In this document: positions 9,224 through 19,494 of the stretch, in pieces
Numbering within the stretch: position 1 is the stretch's first letter
Layout of the letters: each line of letters starts with the position of its first letter
From: Paenibacillus profundus
Lineage (GTDB): Bacteria; Bacillota; Bacilli; Paenibacillales; Paenibacillaceae
Assembly (NCBI RefSeq): GCF_021369635.1
Contig: NZ_JAJNBZ010000001.1
Location: 434,001 to 498,000 of the forward strand
Reading direction: 5' to 3'
DNA: 64,000 nucleotides
The notes under the pieces: generated by a model
Told to the model about the DNA's origin: nothing
What the model saw: only the letters and a program-made list of their open reading frames with translations
Database searches by the model: none
Made by a program: the position numbers and the translations under genes

Positions 9224-10630
9224 ATGAGTATGACGTTGGCCTTGGAACAATATTTGGAAGTGACGATTTCTGAGGACAAGCTTCATGCCTATGTGCAGTT
9301 TGTTAAGTTCGATGCAGCATTTCAATGTACGGCAGATAAGTTGGAAACTTTGCTCCACAGCAATGGCGTTCGATTCGGAATTCAGGCGAGAGTGCTTCAA
9401 GAAATTGCTTCTAATCCCAAAGCCTTTGCACGCGGTGCAACGATGATTGCTCATGGAAAAGCGCCCATAGCGGGTGAGGACGGACGAATTAATGTTTTGT
9501 TGCCAAAGAGAGAGCGGGAGACAAAACCAGCTGAGCTTGAGGATGGTACGGTTAATTTTAAAGAGGTCAAACAGTTAGATAATGTGAAAAAGGGCCAAAT
9601 CATTGCGGAGCGAATTCCGAGCAAAGAAGGAATACCCGGCATGGCGGTTACAGGCGAGACGATTCCGGCGAATAAAGTACGCGAGGCCCGATTTAAAGTG
9701 GGAAAAAACGTCGTCGTTGATCCGGAAGAGCGGGCGATGTATGCAGCCATTGACGGGCTGGTCTCCAAAATGGATAAGGATCGCATTCATGTGTTCCCGG
9801 TATATGAAGTGAACGGGGATGTCGATTATCGGACCGGAAATATTAATTTCATTGGCACGATTGTCATTCGCGGCAATGTGTTGACTGGATTCCGTGTTCA
9901 AGCTGCCGGTGATATCCGCGTATACGGAGGCGTTGAAGGCGCGGAGATGGAAGCTGCCGGCTGCGTTGAAATTAGCGGGGGGATCATTGCTGGCAACAAA
10001 GGGTATGTCAAAGCGGGACAACATGTAAAGTGTTCTTTTATACAAGAAGCGAATGTAAGCGCGGCAACGGACGTCATCGTGACGCAAAGCATCATGCATG
10101 CCAATATTCGCGCAAGTAGACAGGTGATTTGTAAAGGAACGAAAGGACTCATTGTCGGAGGAATCATACAGGCTGGCGATCGTGTCATCGCTCGTACGAT
10201 TGGTAATACAATGTCAACGGGGACAACGATTGAGGTTGGCGTACTGCCGGATTTACGAAACGAATTAACAGAACTGCGTTTAAAGCTGCGCAGCAGCATC
10301 GATAGCTTAGAGAAGACAGAGAAGGCCTTGCGCATCTTAGATCAGATGGCTGCAGCAGGTCAGTTAACCGGAGAAAAGCTAGGAATGCGTATTAAGCTGA
10401 ACTCGACGAAGAAGAAAGTAACGCAAGAGCAAACAGAAATTAGGGAACGCATGCTGGAAATTGAGAAGACGTTGGAAGAAACCGCATTGGCTTCGGTCGA
10501 TGTGATAAATGTGATATATGGTGGCGCAAAGATCGTGATCGGCCGCAATACGCGCTTTATTAAGGATGCAGTACAGCGAATCTCTCTCCGAATGTCAGAA
10601 GGGGAGATCGTGATGTCGCCTTATTATTAA
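9224..10630 (+). CDS. FapA (DUF342) family protein
   Basis: 468 residues with a strong GGAAAGGGGG Shine-Dalgarno. The middle part (about 190-345) has a repetitive Gly/Val-rich pattern (for example GDIRVYGGVEGAEMEAAG) typical of a beta-helix in DUF342/FapA proteins. Residues about 350-430 form a coiled coil (ELTELRLKLRSSIDSLEK, then LEIEKTLEE). Family members are found in motility and polymer loci; the biochemical role is unsettled. Here it follows sigD and precedes a swrB-like gene. The long parallel beta-helix plus coiled coil suggests a scaffolding function. Confidence 0.85.
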   Translation: MSMTLALEQYLEVTISEDKLHAYVQFVKFDAAFQCTADKLETLLHSNGVRFGIQARVLQEIASNPKAFARGATMIAHGKAPIAGEDGRINVLLPKRERETKPAELEDGTVNFKEVKQLDNVKKGQIIAERIPSKEGIPGMAVTGETIPANKVREARFKVGKNVVVDPEERAMYAAIDGLVSKMDKDRIHVFPVYEVNGDVDYRTGNINFIGTIVIRGNVLTGFRVQAAGDIRVYGGVEGAEMEAAGCVEISGGIIAGNKGYVKAGQHVKCSFIQEANVSAATDVIVTQSIMHANIRASRQVICKGTKGLIVGGIIQAGDRVIARTIGNTMSTGTTIEVGVLPDLRNELTELRLKLRSSIDSLEKTEKALRILDQMAAAGQLTGEKLGMRIKLNSTKKKVTQEQTEIRERMLEIEKTLEETALASVDVINVIYGGAKIVIGRNTRFIKDAVQRISLRMSEGEIVMSPYY

Positions 10631-10667
10631 TTTGACATGATTCAATCGAATCAGATGAGGTGATAAG

Positions 10668-11000
10668 ATGAATGTTAAGCCGGTGGAAATGCAGATCGCA
10701 ATTCCGCGCACTCAGGATGCTTCGGCAATTCATCAACAGCTGCAGCAGCGCCCGATTACAGAACAATCGCTGTTGAATGATCAAGCGGAGAAGATGATTA
10801 GGAAATCAAGTCAACGCAACGAAGAAGTGCAATCATCACAGGAAAGCCGCATTCGTGATCAGGAGAAAGAGGACAGACCGGATTCGGAACGGGAAACTGC
10901 CGAAGAACAGCTCGAGGCAGCGGAAAATAGCGAAACGCTTATAGTTTCCAAGCCTGCGGAACATCCCTATAAAGGTAAGCATATTGATTTCATGTGTTAG
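10668..11000 (+). CDS. Small highly charged protein of the sigD region
   Basis: 110 residues from ATG 10668, with GAGGTG about 8 nt upstream. Rich in Gln, Glu, Arg and Ser, with no hydrophobic segment and a probable helical middle (about 25-90). The short C-terminal HPYKGKHIDFMC block looks the most conserved-like part. I do not recognise a family. Spacing (37 nt after the FapA-family gene, 95 nt before the swrB-like gene) places it in the operon. Compositional bias means the ORF could be poorly conserved, but frame, Shine-Dalgarno and position support a real gene. Confidence 0.7.
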   Translation: MNVKPVEMQIAIPRTQDASAIHQQLQQRPITEQSLLNDQAEKMIRKSSQRNEEVQSSQESRIRDQEKEDRPDSERETAEEQLEAAENSETLIVSKPAEHPYKGKHIDFMC

Positions 11001-11094
11001 AGGTTGATAGTTATGACGCCGGGTGCCCGTGGTAATGAGGTTCGCGGCGTTTTCATTTTCAATATATAATGGTTTGTGCGCGAGGAGGACTGAG

Positions 11095-11685
11095 ATGGAA
11101 CCGTGGATGTACATTTTGCTGCTTGGAGCAGCAATCGTAGTTGTCGGAATGCTGCGGCCGAAGGTTGTGCCAGAGGGCAATTCAACCGAACTGCGCCGCA
11201 ATATGGAGGAAACGCTCGAGCATTACATGAGAGAGTTGGAAGTGGAAAATGAGAAGCTCATTACAGTAATCGAGCGTATGAAGAAAGAGAGTGATTTGCG
11301 CGATGACGCGTTGAGAAGAAGAATGGACAAGCTGGAGCACAATTGGAGCAGCTTCGAAGAACGACTTGCATCCGCGAATGAAGATGTGAAGGATGAGAGC
11401 GGCAAGCAGGAACAGAAGGCACCGCCAGAACCCCCTTCGATGCCGCAAGCGATCGTAGAGGAAGTATTATTTGAGACGAGTGAAGTGGACGACTTCGTAG
11501 AGACATTCCTGGATGACTTGCCTGAGGCGCCGGCCGCCGTGCCGCTGCGCGCCCGATACCCGGAGCTGTTCGCCTTGTTGGAACAAGGTTACTCGGAAGA
11601 AGAGGCAGCACAGCAGTTAGCGATGCCGAGAGGTGAAGCGCAATTAATTATTAAGCTGGAGCAGCAGGAGGTTCGCCGTGTTTAA
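11095..11685 (+). CDS. swrB: SwrB-like membrane protein, motility
   Basis: The start is taken at ATG 11095 because CGAGGAGG lies just upstream; 24 further in-frame upstream codons have no such signal. 196 residues: an N-terminal membrane helix (MYILLLGAAIVVVGML), a coiled coil (about 30-95), an acidic linker, and a C-terminal helix-turn-helix-like segment ALLEQGYSEEEAAQQLAMPRGE. The layout and the position between sigD and rpsB match B. subtilis SwrB, which activates flagellar export-apparatus assembly and swarming. Sequence similarity is mostly to the C-terminal block, so the assignment is by architecture and synteny. Confidence 0.75.
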   Translation: MEPWMYILLLGAAIVVVGMLRPKVVPEGNSTELRRNMEETLEHYMRELEVENEKLITVIERMKKESDLRDDALRRRMDKLEHNWSSFEERLASANEDVKDESGKQEQKAPPEPPSMPQAIVEEVLFETSEVDDFVETFLDDLPEAPAAVPLRARYPELFALLEQGYSEEEAAQQLAMPRGEAQLIIKLEQQEVRRV

Positions 11686-11905
11686 AGATCGTCGTTTTTT
11701 AATCGGACTTGGAGCGGGAATTATTATAGGCGGACTGCTGCTTCAAATGATATTCATCGGGCAAAAATATGCGGTGCCCGTGTCGGAGCAGGAGCTGCGT
11801 GAGGCGGCGGAACGGGCTGGACTAGAGCTGGTGCCCCGGAATAACCAGGTGAACGAAAGCACCGACCAAGGACAACCGAAGCCAGTGAATAAGGATAATA
11901 AGTGA
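11678..11905 (+). CDS. Small single-pass membrane protein
   Basis: 75 residues from GTG 11678, overlapping the swrB-like stop by 8 nt, with AGCAGGAGG immediately upstream. One membrane helix (about 7-27, GLGAGIIIGGLLLQMIFIG), then a short helix VSEQELREAAERAGLELV and a polar tail. I do not recognise a specific family; the VSEQELREAAE segment resembles helices in small envelope-associated proteins. Overlap with the upstream gene suggests coupled translation, making it the last gene of the motility operon here. Confidence 0.72.
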   Translation: MFKDRRFLIGLGAGIIIGGLLLQMIFIGQKYAVPVSEQELREAAERAGLELVPRNNQVNESTDQGQPKPVNKDNK

Positions 11906-11928
11906 GTTGTTTTTGCCGGCGTTGATCC

Positions 11929-12026
11929 GGTCCAACTTCTCTTGCTAAAGAGATAGCGGGGATGGAGGTCTGGCTGGACTGCATTGGATTATTTCCGATG
12001 AACGGCACGCCAGATTCTGTTGGACC
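11929..12026 (+). ncRNA. Candidate branched structured RNA upstream of rpsB
   Basis: An outer 8-bp perfect pairing GGTCCAAC (11929-11936) with GTTGGACC (12019-12026) encloses two hairpins. The first is TCTCTT/AAGAGA with a GCTA loop (11938-11953). The second is TCTGGC (11969-11974) with GCCAGA (12009-12014), capped by CATTGGA/TCCGATG (11982-12000). It lies after the motility operon and before the rpsB promoter at 12059. No run of T follows, so it is not a standard terminator. It matches no riboswitch class that I know. Function and even transcription are unproven. Confidence 0.4.
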
Positions 12027-12058
12027 TTATCCAGTGGTTGGTTAGCCCGACAAAACGG

Positions 12059-12087
12059 TTGCAACTCGCATGGCGTTATGGTATATT
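12059..12087 (+). promoter_or_regulatory. Sigma-A promoter of rpsB
   Basis: TTGCAA at 12059-12064, 17-nt spacer, TATATT at 12082-12087. Transcription would start near 12094, leaving a leader of about 125 nt before rpsB. The 313-base gap 11906-12218 also holds the branched structure at 11929-12026. Confidence 0.75.
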
Positions 12088-12218
12088 AATTGACGGTGTT
12101 AAGAACACACGTCGATTAATTTCTACAAGGGTGCTTTCTGTCGCGACAAGTGCGGAAAGTCTTGGGGAAAGATGATATCGGCGGCGGATAAATAACCATA
12201 TTGGGAGGTGTAGTGAAG

Positions 12219-12917
12219 ATGGCAGTTATCTCCATGAAACAGCTGTTGGAAGCTGGGGTACACTTCGGTCACCAGACTCGTCGTTGGAACCCTAAGATGG
12301 ACAAATATATCTTCACAGAACGTAACGGTATTTACATCATTGACTTGCAAAAGACAGTGAAAAAAGTTGAGGAAGCTTACAATTTTGTAAAATCCCTCGC
12401 AGGAGACAACGGAACAGTATTGTTCGTTGGTACAAAGAAACAAGCTCAAGATTCCGTTAAGGAAGAAGCAGAGCGTTGTGGAATGTACTATATCAACCAA
12501 CGTTGGTTGGGTGGTACGTTGACTAACTTCCAAACGATTCAAAAGCGTATTGATCGCTTGAAGTTGCTTGAATCGATGGAAGAAGACGGGACATTCGAAG
12601 TATTGCCTAAGAAAGAAGTCATCTTGCTCCGCAAAGAGAAAGATCGTCTTGAAAAATTCTTGGGCGGTATTAAAAATATGAAGGGCCTGCCTAGCGCATT
12701 GTTCGTCATCGATCCTCGCAAAGAGCGTATTGCAGTTGCAGAAGCTCGCAAATTGGGTATCCCAATCGTTGGTATCGTTGATACGAACTGTGACCCGGAT
12801 GAAATCGATCATGTTATCCCTGGTAACGACGATGCTATCCGTGCAGTGAAATTGTTGACTTCCAAGATGGCTGATGCAATCGTTGAAGCTCATCAAGGCG
12901 AAGAAACAACAGCTTAA
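12219..12917 (+). CDS. rpsB: Ribosomal protein uS2
   Basis: The ATG at 12219 is chosen over an in-frame upstream codon because GGGAGGTG sits just ahead and the protein then begins [20 protein letters not shown], the standard S2 start. 232 residues, normal length. Family signatures [14 protein letters not shown] and [13 protein letters not shown] are present. S2 binds the 30S body late in assembly. It has its own promoter (12059-12087) and is separated from tsf by a terminator-like hairpin, as in other Bacillales where S2 is made in excess over EF-Ts. Confidence 0.97.
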   Translation: MAVISMKQLLEAGVHFGHQTRRWNPKMDKYIFTERNGIYIIDLQKTVKKVEEAYNFVKSLAGDNGTVLFVGTKKQAQDSVKEEAERCGMYYINQRWLGGTLTNFQTIQKRIDRLKLLESMEEDGTFEVLPKKEVILLRKEKDRLEKFLGGIKNMKGLPSALFVIDPRKERIAVAEARKLGIPIVGIVDTNCDPDEIDHVIPGNDDAIRAVKLLTSKMADAIVEAHQGEETTA

Positions 12918-12942
12918 GTTTGAAATTATAATTGGATGAACA

Positions 12943-12988
12943 AAGGGTGGTTGGCAGGTGGTTCACCTCTCACCGCCCTTTTTTTAAG
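12943..12988 (+). terminator. Terminator/attenuator between rpsB and tsf
   Basis: AAAGGGTGG pairs with TCACCGCCCTTT, with an inner AGGTG/CACCT stem, followed by seven T. It probably reduces read-through from rpsB into tsf. Confidence 0.8.
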
Positions 12989-13065
12989 GCGTATACACTA
13001 TCCGGCAGCATGCCTCCGGCGATACATACGAGAGGCGGCCAAATCATTAATGGAGGGAACACGAC

Positions 13066-13719
13066 ATGGCAGTAAGTGCAAGTGCAGTAAAAGAATTGCG
13101 CGAAAAAACAGGCGCAGGGATGCTTGATTGCAAAAAAGCATTGGATGCAACGAACGGTGATTTGGAAAAAGCGATTGAACTTCTTCGCGAGAAAGGTCTG
13201 GCAGCCGCAGCAAGTAAAGCAGGGCGCGTAGCAACAGAAGGCGTTGTTGAGTCCTACATCCACGCTGGCGGACGAATCGGCGTATTGGTTGAAATCAACT
13301 GTGAAACCGACTTCGTTGCAAAAACAGATCAATTTAAAGATTTTGCACGCGATATCGCAATGCAAATTGCAGCAGCTTCTCCAAAATACGTTCGTCGTGA
13401 CGAAGTCCCTCAAGACGAAATCGAAAAAGAGAAGGAAATTTTGAAAGCTCAAGCTTTGAACGAAGGCAAGCCTGAGAAGATCGTTGAAAAAATGGTTGAA
13501 GGCCGCATCAGTAAATACTATGAAGAGTTCTGCTTGTTGGAGCAGTCCTTCATTAAAGATCCGGACAAAACAATCGAAACATTGGTGAATGAAAAAATCG
13601 CCACAATCGGTGAAAACATCTCGATCCGTCGTTTTGTTCGTTACGAGCTGGGCGAAGGCTTGGAGAAAAAAGTGGATAATTTTGTTGAAGAAGTCATGGC
13701 CCAAGCAAATATGAACTAA
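13066..13719 (+). CDS. tsf: Elongation factor Ts
   Basis: 217 residues. The N-terminal UBA-like domain starts after [20 protein letters not shown] and carries the [12 protein letters not shown] signature; the core has [15 protein letters not shown]-Ts catalyses GDP release from EF-Tu. At 217 residues it is shorter than the about 285-295-residue EF-Ts of E. coli and B. subtilis, meaning a reduced dimerisation region; there is no frameshift, so this is a natural short form. GGAGGG precedes the start. It follows rpsB in the universally conserved order. Confidence 0.96.
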   Translation: MAVSASAVKELREKTGAGMLDCKKALDATNGDLEKAIELLREKGLAAAASKAGRVATEGVVESYIHAGGRIGVLVEINCETDFVAKTDQFKDFARDIAMQIAAASPKYVRRDEVPQDEIEKEKEILKAQALNEGKPEKIVEKMVEGRISKYYEEFCLLEQSFIKDPDKTIETLVNEKIATIGENISIRRFVRYELGEGLEKKVDNFVEEVMAQANMN

Positions 13720-13773
13720 CCTTTCATTACAGGTTCTCATAGGGATACGCGGCTGATACGTAATCAACAGACG

Positions 13774-13815
13774 CGCTAAAAAGTTGGAACACATTGTGTT
13801 CCTTCTTTTTTAGCG
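13774..13815 (+). terminator. Terminator-like hairpin between tsf and pyrH
   Basis: GCTAAAAAG...GGAACACATTGTGTTCC...CTTTTTTAGC forms a long bipartite stem with a T-rich 3' arm. It can act as a partial terminator before pyrH. Confidence 0.65.
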
Positions 13816-13839
13816 GCCGTTAGGAAAAGTGGAGGGTAA

Positions 13840-14570
<731 letters not shown>

Positions 14571-14571
<1 letters not shown>

Positions 14572-15125
14572 TGCCACAAGCAGTGAAAAAGAACGCAGAA
14601 GAACGTATGGAAAAAGCTATTTCCGCCTTGAAACGCGAACTTGCTACCCTGCGTGCAGGACGCGCTACACCTGCTTTGCTTGATCGTGTGCAAGTTGAAT
14701 ACTACGGTGCGATGACTCCAGTGAATCAGTTGGCTAACATCAGCACGCCTGATTCTCGAACGCTAATCATTCAGCCGTGGGACAAATCGTCCATGTCCGA
14801 AATTGAGAGAGCGATTATGAAATCAGATCTCGGCTTGACGCCAGCAAATGACGGCACAATTATTCGCCTGTCCATTCCGCCATTGACGGAAGAACGCCGT
14901 TCGGACCTTGTTAAGCAAACAAAAAAATACGGTGAAGAAGCAAAAGTTGCCATTCGTAATGTTCGTCGTGATGCGAACGATGATATTAAGAAATTGGAAA
15001 AAACGACGATTTCTGAAGATGAATCTCGTCGTCATCAGGAAGACATTCAGAAGTCGACGGACAAATATATTGCCGAAGTCGATAAAGTATTGGCGATAAA
15101 AGAAAAGGAAATTATGGAAGTGTAA
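14571..15125 (+). CDS. frr: Ribosome recycling factor
   Basis: 184 residues starting at GTG, overlapping the pyrH stop by 1 nt. The typical RRF signatures are present: [21 protein letters not shown] and, near the C-terminus, [12 protein letters not shown]. With EF-G it splits post-termination ribosomes. A hairpin terminator follows. Confidence 0.96.
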
Positions 15126-15159
15126 TATACGGGAACGAGATTAGCGATTTGTTCTTCAT

Positions 15160-15194
15160 GCCCCTCCGCACGGTGGGGTTTATTGTCTTTTTTT
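15160..15194 (+). terminator. Terminator after frr
   Basis: CCCC-TCCGCACGG-TGGGG hairpin followed by TTTATTGTCTTTTTTT. Confidence 0.65.
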
Positions 15195-15218
15195 CATCAC
15201 CGGGTTGGAGGAGACCGA

Positions 15219-15986
15219 ATGATTAAGCGATTCCAAGCGTGGTTGCAGCAAAGGGGAAGCCGCAAACCGCCGGAACTGATGCCCGAAAATATCCCACAGC
15301 ACGTGGCGATTATTATGGACGGCAACGGGCGTTGGGCGAAGAACCGTGGATTGCCGCGTGTCGCAGGCCATCATACAGGAATGAAAGCTGTGAAACGTGT
15401 CACCATCGCCGCAAACGACATCGGCATCAAGGTGTTGACGATGTATGCATTTTCCACTGAAAACTGGAAACGCCCGAAAGATGAAGTTGATTTTCTTATG
15501 AAGCTTCCTCAGGAATTTCTGTCTATTGAGCTGAATGAGCTGATTGAGAAAAATGTTCAAGTTCGTATGATGGGGTACCGCGATCGCTTGCCGCAGCATA
15601 CAGTTCAGGCGCTTGAAGAAGCAATTGAAAAAACGAAACACAATACAGGGCTCATCCTGAATTTTGCGATGAACTATGGCAGCCAGCGTGAACTGATAGA
15701 AGGCTTTCGCGACATTACGCGAAAGATTGAGGAAGGAACGCTTCATGTCGATGATATTGATGAAGACACGATTCATAATCATTTGCTGTCACACAATTTA
15801 CCAGATCCGGATTTGCTCATACGGACTAGCGGGGAAATGCGGTTAAGTAACTTTATGTTATGGCAGCTTGCTTACAGTGAATTGTGGTTCACCGATGTGT
15901 ATTGGCCTGAGTTTACGGAACGGCATCTCATGGAGGCGGTTCTGGAATATCAACGCCGTTCTCGCAGATACGGTGGATTACACTAA
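15219..15986 (+). CDS. uppS: Undecaprenyl diphosphate synthase
   Basis: The start is set at ATG 15219 because GGAGGAG lies 8 nt upstream; 12 further in-frame codons lie inside the terminator. 255 residues. Cis-prenyltransferase signatures: catalytic Asp 34 in MDGNGRWAK, then RGLPRVAGHHTG, and near the C-terminus DLLIRTSGE and WQLAYSEL. Makes the C55 lipid carrier for peptidoglycan and teichoic acid synthesis. cdsA follows 18 nt downstream. Confidence 0.96.
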   Translation: MIKRFQAWLQQRGSRKPPELMPENIPQHVAIIMDGNGRWAKNRGLPRVAGHHTGMKAVKRVTIAANDIGIKVLTMYAFSTENWKRPKDEVDFLMKLPQEFLSIELNELIEKNVQVRMMGYRDRLPQHTVQALEEAIEKTKHNTGLILNFAMNYGSQRELIEGFRDITRKIEEGTLHVDDIDEDTIHNHLLSHNLPDPDLLIRTSGEMRLSNFMLWQLAYSELWFTDVYWPEFTERHLMEAVLEYQRRSRRYGGLH

Positions 15987-16004
15987 GTTGGAGGAACAGT
16001 CTTT

Positions 16005-16805
16005 ATGAAACAGCGAATCGTTACGGGACTAATAGCCGGCTCGTTATTCGGTGTATTGTGCGTCATCGGCGGTATGCCTTATGAATTGCTGCTCCTCGCG
16101 TTAGCCTTTGTGGGGTACTATGAGTTTGCCCGTATGCATCATGTGAAGCGATTCGATGCAACGTCCATCGCCGGCTATGTAACTTTAGCCCTAATCGCGA
16201 TTCCTTGGGCGCAATGGTCTCTACCGTGGTCGATGTCGATGGAGACGGTCGTGTGGTTAAGCATGTTCGTAATGCTGTGTATGACGGTCATCACCAAAAA
16301 TAAAGTGTCGATTGAGATCGTATCCCAACTGTGGCTTGGCGCATTTTACATTGGAATTGGTTTTAAATATATGATGTTGACACGTACGTCCATGGGAGAT
16401 GAAGGTCTGTTTTGGACTTTGATGCTATTTTCTGCCATTTGGGCGTCGGATATTGGCGCTTATTTCGTTGGACGGGCTGTCGGCAAGCATAAGCTATGGC
16501 CTGCAATCAGTCCGAACAAGACGGTTGAAGGAGCGATAGGAGGCGTCATGACCTCCATCATCATCGCCTTTATGTTCCATTTCATTCGACCGGATCTCGT
16601 AAGCTTGACATTAGCTCTTGGCTTAGGAATCTCGGCAGCAGTCATCGGACAAATCGGAGATTTAATACAGTCTGCCTATAAACGGGTTCGCGGAGTAAAA
16701 GATTCCGGAACATTGCTTCCAGGTCACGGTGGTGTGCTGGATCGGTGCGACAGTTGGCTTATCGTATTTCCTTTCGTCCATCTGATCGGACTTTTAACGT
16801 TGTAA
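16005..16805 (+). CDS. cdsA: Phosphatidate cytidylyltransferase (CDP-DG synthase)
   Basis: 266 residues, strongly hydrophobic with about seven or eight membrane helices. CdsA motifs: WASDIGAYFVGR, SPNKTVEGA, and the C-terminal signature ending KDSGTLLPGHGGVLDRCDS. Converts phosphatidic acid and CTP to CDP-diacylglycerol, the precursor used by pgsA at the other end of this window. In the signature, the residue after DR is Cys, where a larger hydrophobic residue (Phe, Leu, Ile) is usual; this is probably a tolerated variant. Confidence 0.95.
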   Translation: MKQRIVTGLIAGSLFGVLCVIGGMPYELLLLALAFVGYYEFARMHHVKRFDATSIAGYVTLALIAIPWAQWSLPWSMSMETVVWLSMFVMLCMTVITKNKVSIEIVSQLWLGAFYIGIGFKYMMLTRTSMGDEGLFWTLMLFSAIWASDIGAYFVGRAVGKHKLWPAISPNKTVEGAIGGVMTSIIIAFMFHFIRPDLVSLTLALGLGISAAVIGQIGDLIQSAYKRVRGVKDSGTLLPGHGGVLDRCDSWLIVFPFVHLIGLLTL

Positions 16806-16864
16806 ATTGAACTTCAGTTCTGAAGTTATTACCGAATAGATATAAATAAAAAAGAGGTGGAAGG

Positions 16865-18007
16865 ATGAAACGGATTGCCGTATTAGGCTCGACAGGTTCC
16901 ATCGGCACGCAAACGTTGGACGTTGTGAGACATCATCCAGAACATTTCAAGATTGAGGCAATGGCAGCAGGACGCAATGCTGCATTAGTTTTAGAACAAG
17001 TGCACGAGTTCCGGCCACGGAAAGTATCTGTTCAGGATAAAGAGGTTGCAGACCGCATCCGCCATCAGCTTCCGGCCGGTGTCGAATTGTTTTATGGTGC
17101 GGAAGGCTTGATCGAAGTTGCGGCGAATCATGAGGCAGATATGGTTATAACAGCTGTAGTAGGCAGTGTAGGGCTGCAATCGACGCTGGCGGCCATCGAA
17201 GCGGGCAAGACGATAGGGCTCGCTAATAAAGAGACACTAGTGACAGCGGGACATCTAGTGACAGCACGCGCCAAGGAGAATGGCGTTATGCTGATGCCTA
17301 TCGACAGCGAGCACTCCGCTATATTCCAATGTCTGAACGGGGAAGCGGCTGAAGCGGTTCGTTCCATTACGCTCACAGGATCCGGAGGAAGCTTTCGCGA
17401 TAAGAAGCGGGAAGAGCTGGAACATGTGACGATAGAGCAAGCGTTGAACCATCCCAATTGGTCCATGGGCGCCAAAATAACGATTGATTCGGCGACAATG
17501 GCCAATAAAGGACTTGAAATTATTGAAGCCCATTGGCTATTTGATATGCCGTATGAACGCATTAATGTACTTATACATCCAGAAAGCATTATCCATTCCT
17601 TCGTGGAGTATCAGGATGGCAGCATTATCGCGCAAATGGGTGTGCCGGATATGCGCGTGCCCATTCAATATGCGCTTACTTATCCGCAACGGATCCATAA
17701 CCAAGCTCCTTCGTTGAATTTGGCGCAAGTGGCCAAGCTGCATTTCCGTGAAATGGACTATGATCGTTATCCGATGGTTCGTTATGCTTGTGAATGCGGC
17801 ATAGCAGGGGGGACGGCGACGACCGTATTTAACGCAGCCAATGAAGTTGCGGTTGCCCGTTTTCTGCAAGGAGCGATTGGGTTCTTGGACATTGAACGAA
17901 TTGTATATCAGATGATTTCGAAGCATGATATCATCCCTGTCCCATCCCTGGAGGAAATACAAGAGGCGGATGGACTTGCGAGAGCGGAAGCCGCAGCGAT
18001 TTTATAG
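16865..18007 (+). CDS. dxr: 1-deoxy-D-xylulose 5-phosphate reductoisomerase
   Basis: 380 residues. The N-terminal NADPH-binding motif [14 protein letters not shown], catalytic-domain signatures [14 protein letters not shown] and GGSFRDK, and [21 protein letters not shown]. Second enzyme of the non-mevalonate isoprenoid route; its product feeds the C5 units used by UppS. GAGGTGGAAGG precedes the ATG. Lies between cdsA and rseP as in many Bacillales. Confidence 0.96.
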   Translation: MKRIAVLGSTGSIGTQTLDVVRHHPEHFKIEAMAAGRNAALVLEQVHEFRPRKVSVQDKEVADRIRHQLPAGVELFYGAEGLIEVAANHEADMVITAVVGSVGLQSTLAAIEAGKTIGLANKETLVTAGHLVTARAKENGVMLMPIDSEHSAIFQCLNGEAAEAVRSITLTGSGGSFRDKKREELEHVTIEQALNHPNWSMGAKITIDSATMANKGLEIIEAHWLFDMPYERINVLIHPESIIHSFVEYQDGSIIAQMGVPDMRVPIQYALTYPQRIHNQAPSLNLAQVAKLHFREMDYDRYPMVRYACECGIAGGTATTVFNAANEVAVARFLQGAIGFLDIERIVYQMISKHDIIPVPSLEEIQEADGLARAEAAAIL

Positions 18008-18108
18008 CACCAATTGGTTTTAGCGGATTCTCTTGTGCGGAATCGGAGAATAATGATAATCTATATAGATAAACGGCGACCCGAAATCGTGAAGGAGGAT
18101 GCAACGCA

Positions 18109-19383
18109 GTGCAGATGGTGCAAATAGTATTTTTAACGATACTCGTCTTTTTCGTCATCGTGACGATCCACGAGTGGGGACACTTCTTTTTTGCGAAACG
18201 CGCAGGCATTCTCGTGCGAGAGTTTGCAATCGGGTTTGGTCCGAAAATATTCTCTTATACTCGAGAGGAGACGCGTTTTACGCTACGGCTGCTTCCGGTC
18301 GGCGGATATGTGCGCATGGCGGGGGAAGATCCCGAGATTGTAGAAATACAGCCTGGGCAGACCATTGCTGTTCGTATTGCGGATAACCAAGTGACGAAGA
18401 TGTATCTCGATCAATTGGACATGCGTAAACAAGTCATCCGCGGCGAAGTGAGCAAGATTGATTTGGAGCGCGAATTGAAAGTGACTATGGACGTTGACGG
18501 TGAAACGATCACTTACGATATACATCCGCAAGCGATGATGGTCGTGAAAGGCGATGAAACCCAAATCGCTCCATACAACCGCCAATTCGGCAGCAAGACG
18601 GTCGGACAGCGCGCAATGTCTATTTTTGCGGGACCGCTGATGAATTTCATCCTTGCCTTCATCTTGTTCGGCGCATACATTCAATTCGCAGGGATACCGG
18701 TAGACAATCCGACCTTTGTAAAAATCGGTGATGTAACAGCAGATCTGCCCGCTGCTCAAGCACAATTGCAAAAAGGTGACATCATTGAAAAGGTCAATGA
18801 CATGGTTGTTGGCGGAGATCGTGAGAAAATGATCGAGCTCATTTCGAAGTCTGAAGGGAAGCCGATGGACTTCGTCATCCGACGGGGTGATGAAGTCATC
18901 AAGGTAACACTTACCCCGCAAAAAGTGGAAGGTCAGGAAGGCGGAAAAGTTGGAATTGTGCCTATGCTGCCGACTCGAACGGCTTCGTTCGGAGAGACGA
19001 TCAAGTTCGCTGGCGTCACGATGGTCGATACGACAGAACGCATCTTTGAAGGCTTCCGCATGCTTATATTCGGTCAGTTCAGTCTGGATGATCTTGGCGG
19101 ACCAGTAAGAACATTTGAAGTAACCGGACAATTTGCCAAGCAGGGAATCGCGCAATTGACTTTCTGGACAGCGATTCTTAGTTTGTATTTGGGGATTTTT
19201 AACCTGTTGCCTATACCTGCTTTAGACGGGAGTCGCCTTGTCTTCCTGGGTATCGAAGGAGTTCGCGGCAAGCCGGTTGATCCGAATCGGGAGAGTATGG
19301 TTCATTTCGTAGGATTCGCCATGCTGATGTTGTTGATGCTGGCTGTCACCTACAACGATATACTTCGTTTAGTTAAAGGGTAA
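18109..19383 (+). CDS. rseP: RseP/RasP site-2 intramembrane metalloprotease
   Basis: 424 residues starting at GTG with AAGGAGGA about 10 nt upstream. The zinc motif HEWGH lies in the first membrane helix, a PDZ domain is near 190-275, and the second catalytic motif LLPIPALDGSRL lies near the C-terminus. Cleaves anti-sigma factors and signal peptides within the membrane. RasP in B. subtilis acts on RsiW and on FtsL. Followed by proS as in Bacillus. Confidence 0.95.
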   Translation: MQMVQIVFLTILVFFVIVTIHEWGHFFFAKRAGILVREFAIGFGPKIFSYTREETRFTLRLLPVGGYVRMAGEDPEIVEIQPGQTIAVRIADNQVTKMYLDQLDMRKQVIRGEVSKIDLERELKVTMDVDGETITYDIHPQAMMVVKGDETQIAPYNRQFGSKTVGQRAMSIFAGPLMNFILAFILFGAYIQFAGIPVDNPTFVKIGDVTADLPAAQAQLQKGDIIEKVNDMVVGGDREKMIELISKSEGKPMDFVIRRGDEVIKVTLTPQKVEGQEGGKVGIVPMLPTRTASFGETIKFAGVTMVDTTERIFEGFRMLIFGQFSLDDLGGPVRTFEVTGQFAKQGIAQLTFWTAILSLYLGIFNLLPIPALDGSRLVFLGIEGVRGKPVDPNRESMVHFVGFAMLMLLMLAVTYNDILRLVKG

Positions 19384-19494
19384 TAGAAACGGAGATTTGA
19401 TCAAAGAATGCCCTTTTAATGAAGCATTTATATGACACAGCTGTACGGAATAAATGATGATGCGGATTGTGTCTTCGGGAGGATTTTAACCGTT

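Noticed and set aside
12970-13794. 274-codon antisense ORF across tsf
   Set aside because: Cys/Phe-rich shadow of a highly biased gene; spans a terminator and the rpsB-tsf gap.
19384-19494. T-box leader for proS
   Set aside because: Only 111 nt and no T-box sequence, specifier hairpin or terminator is visible.
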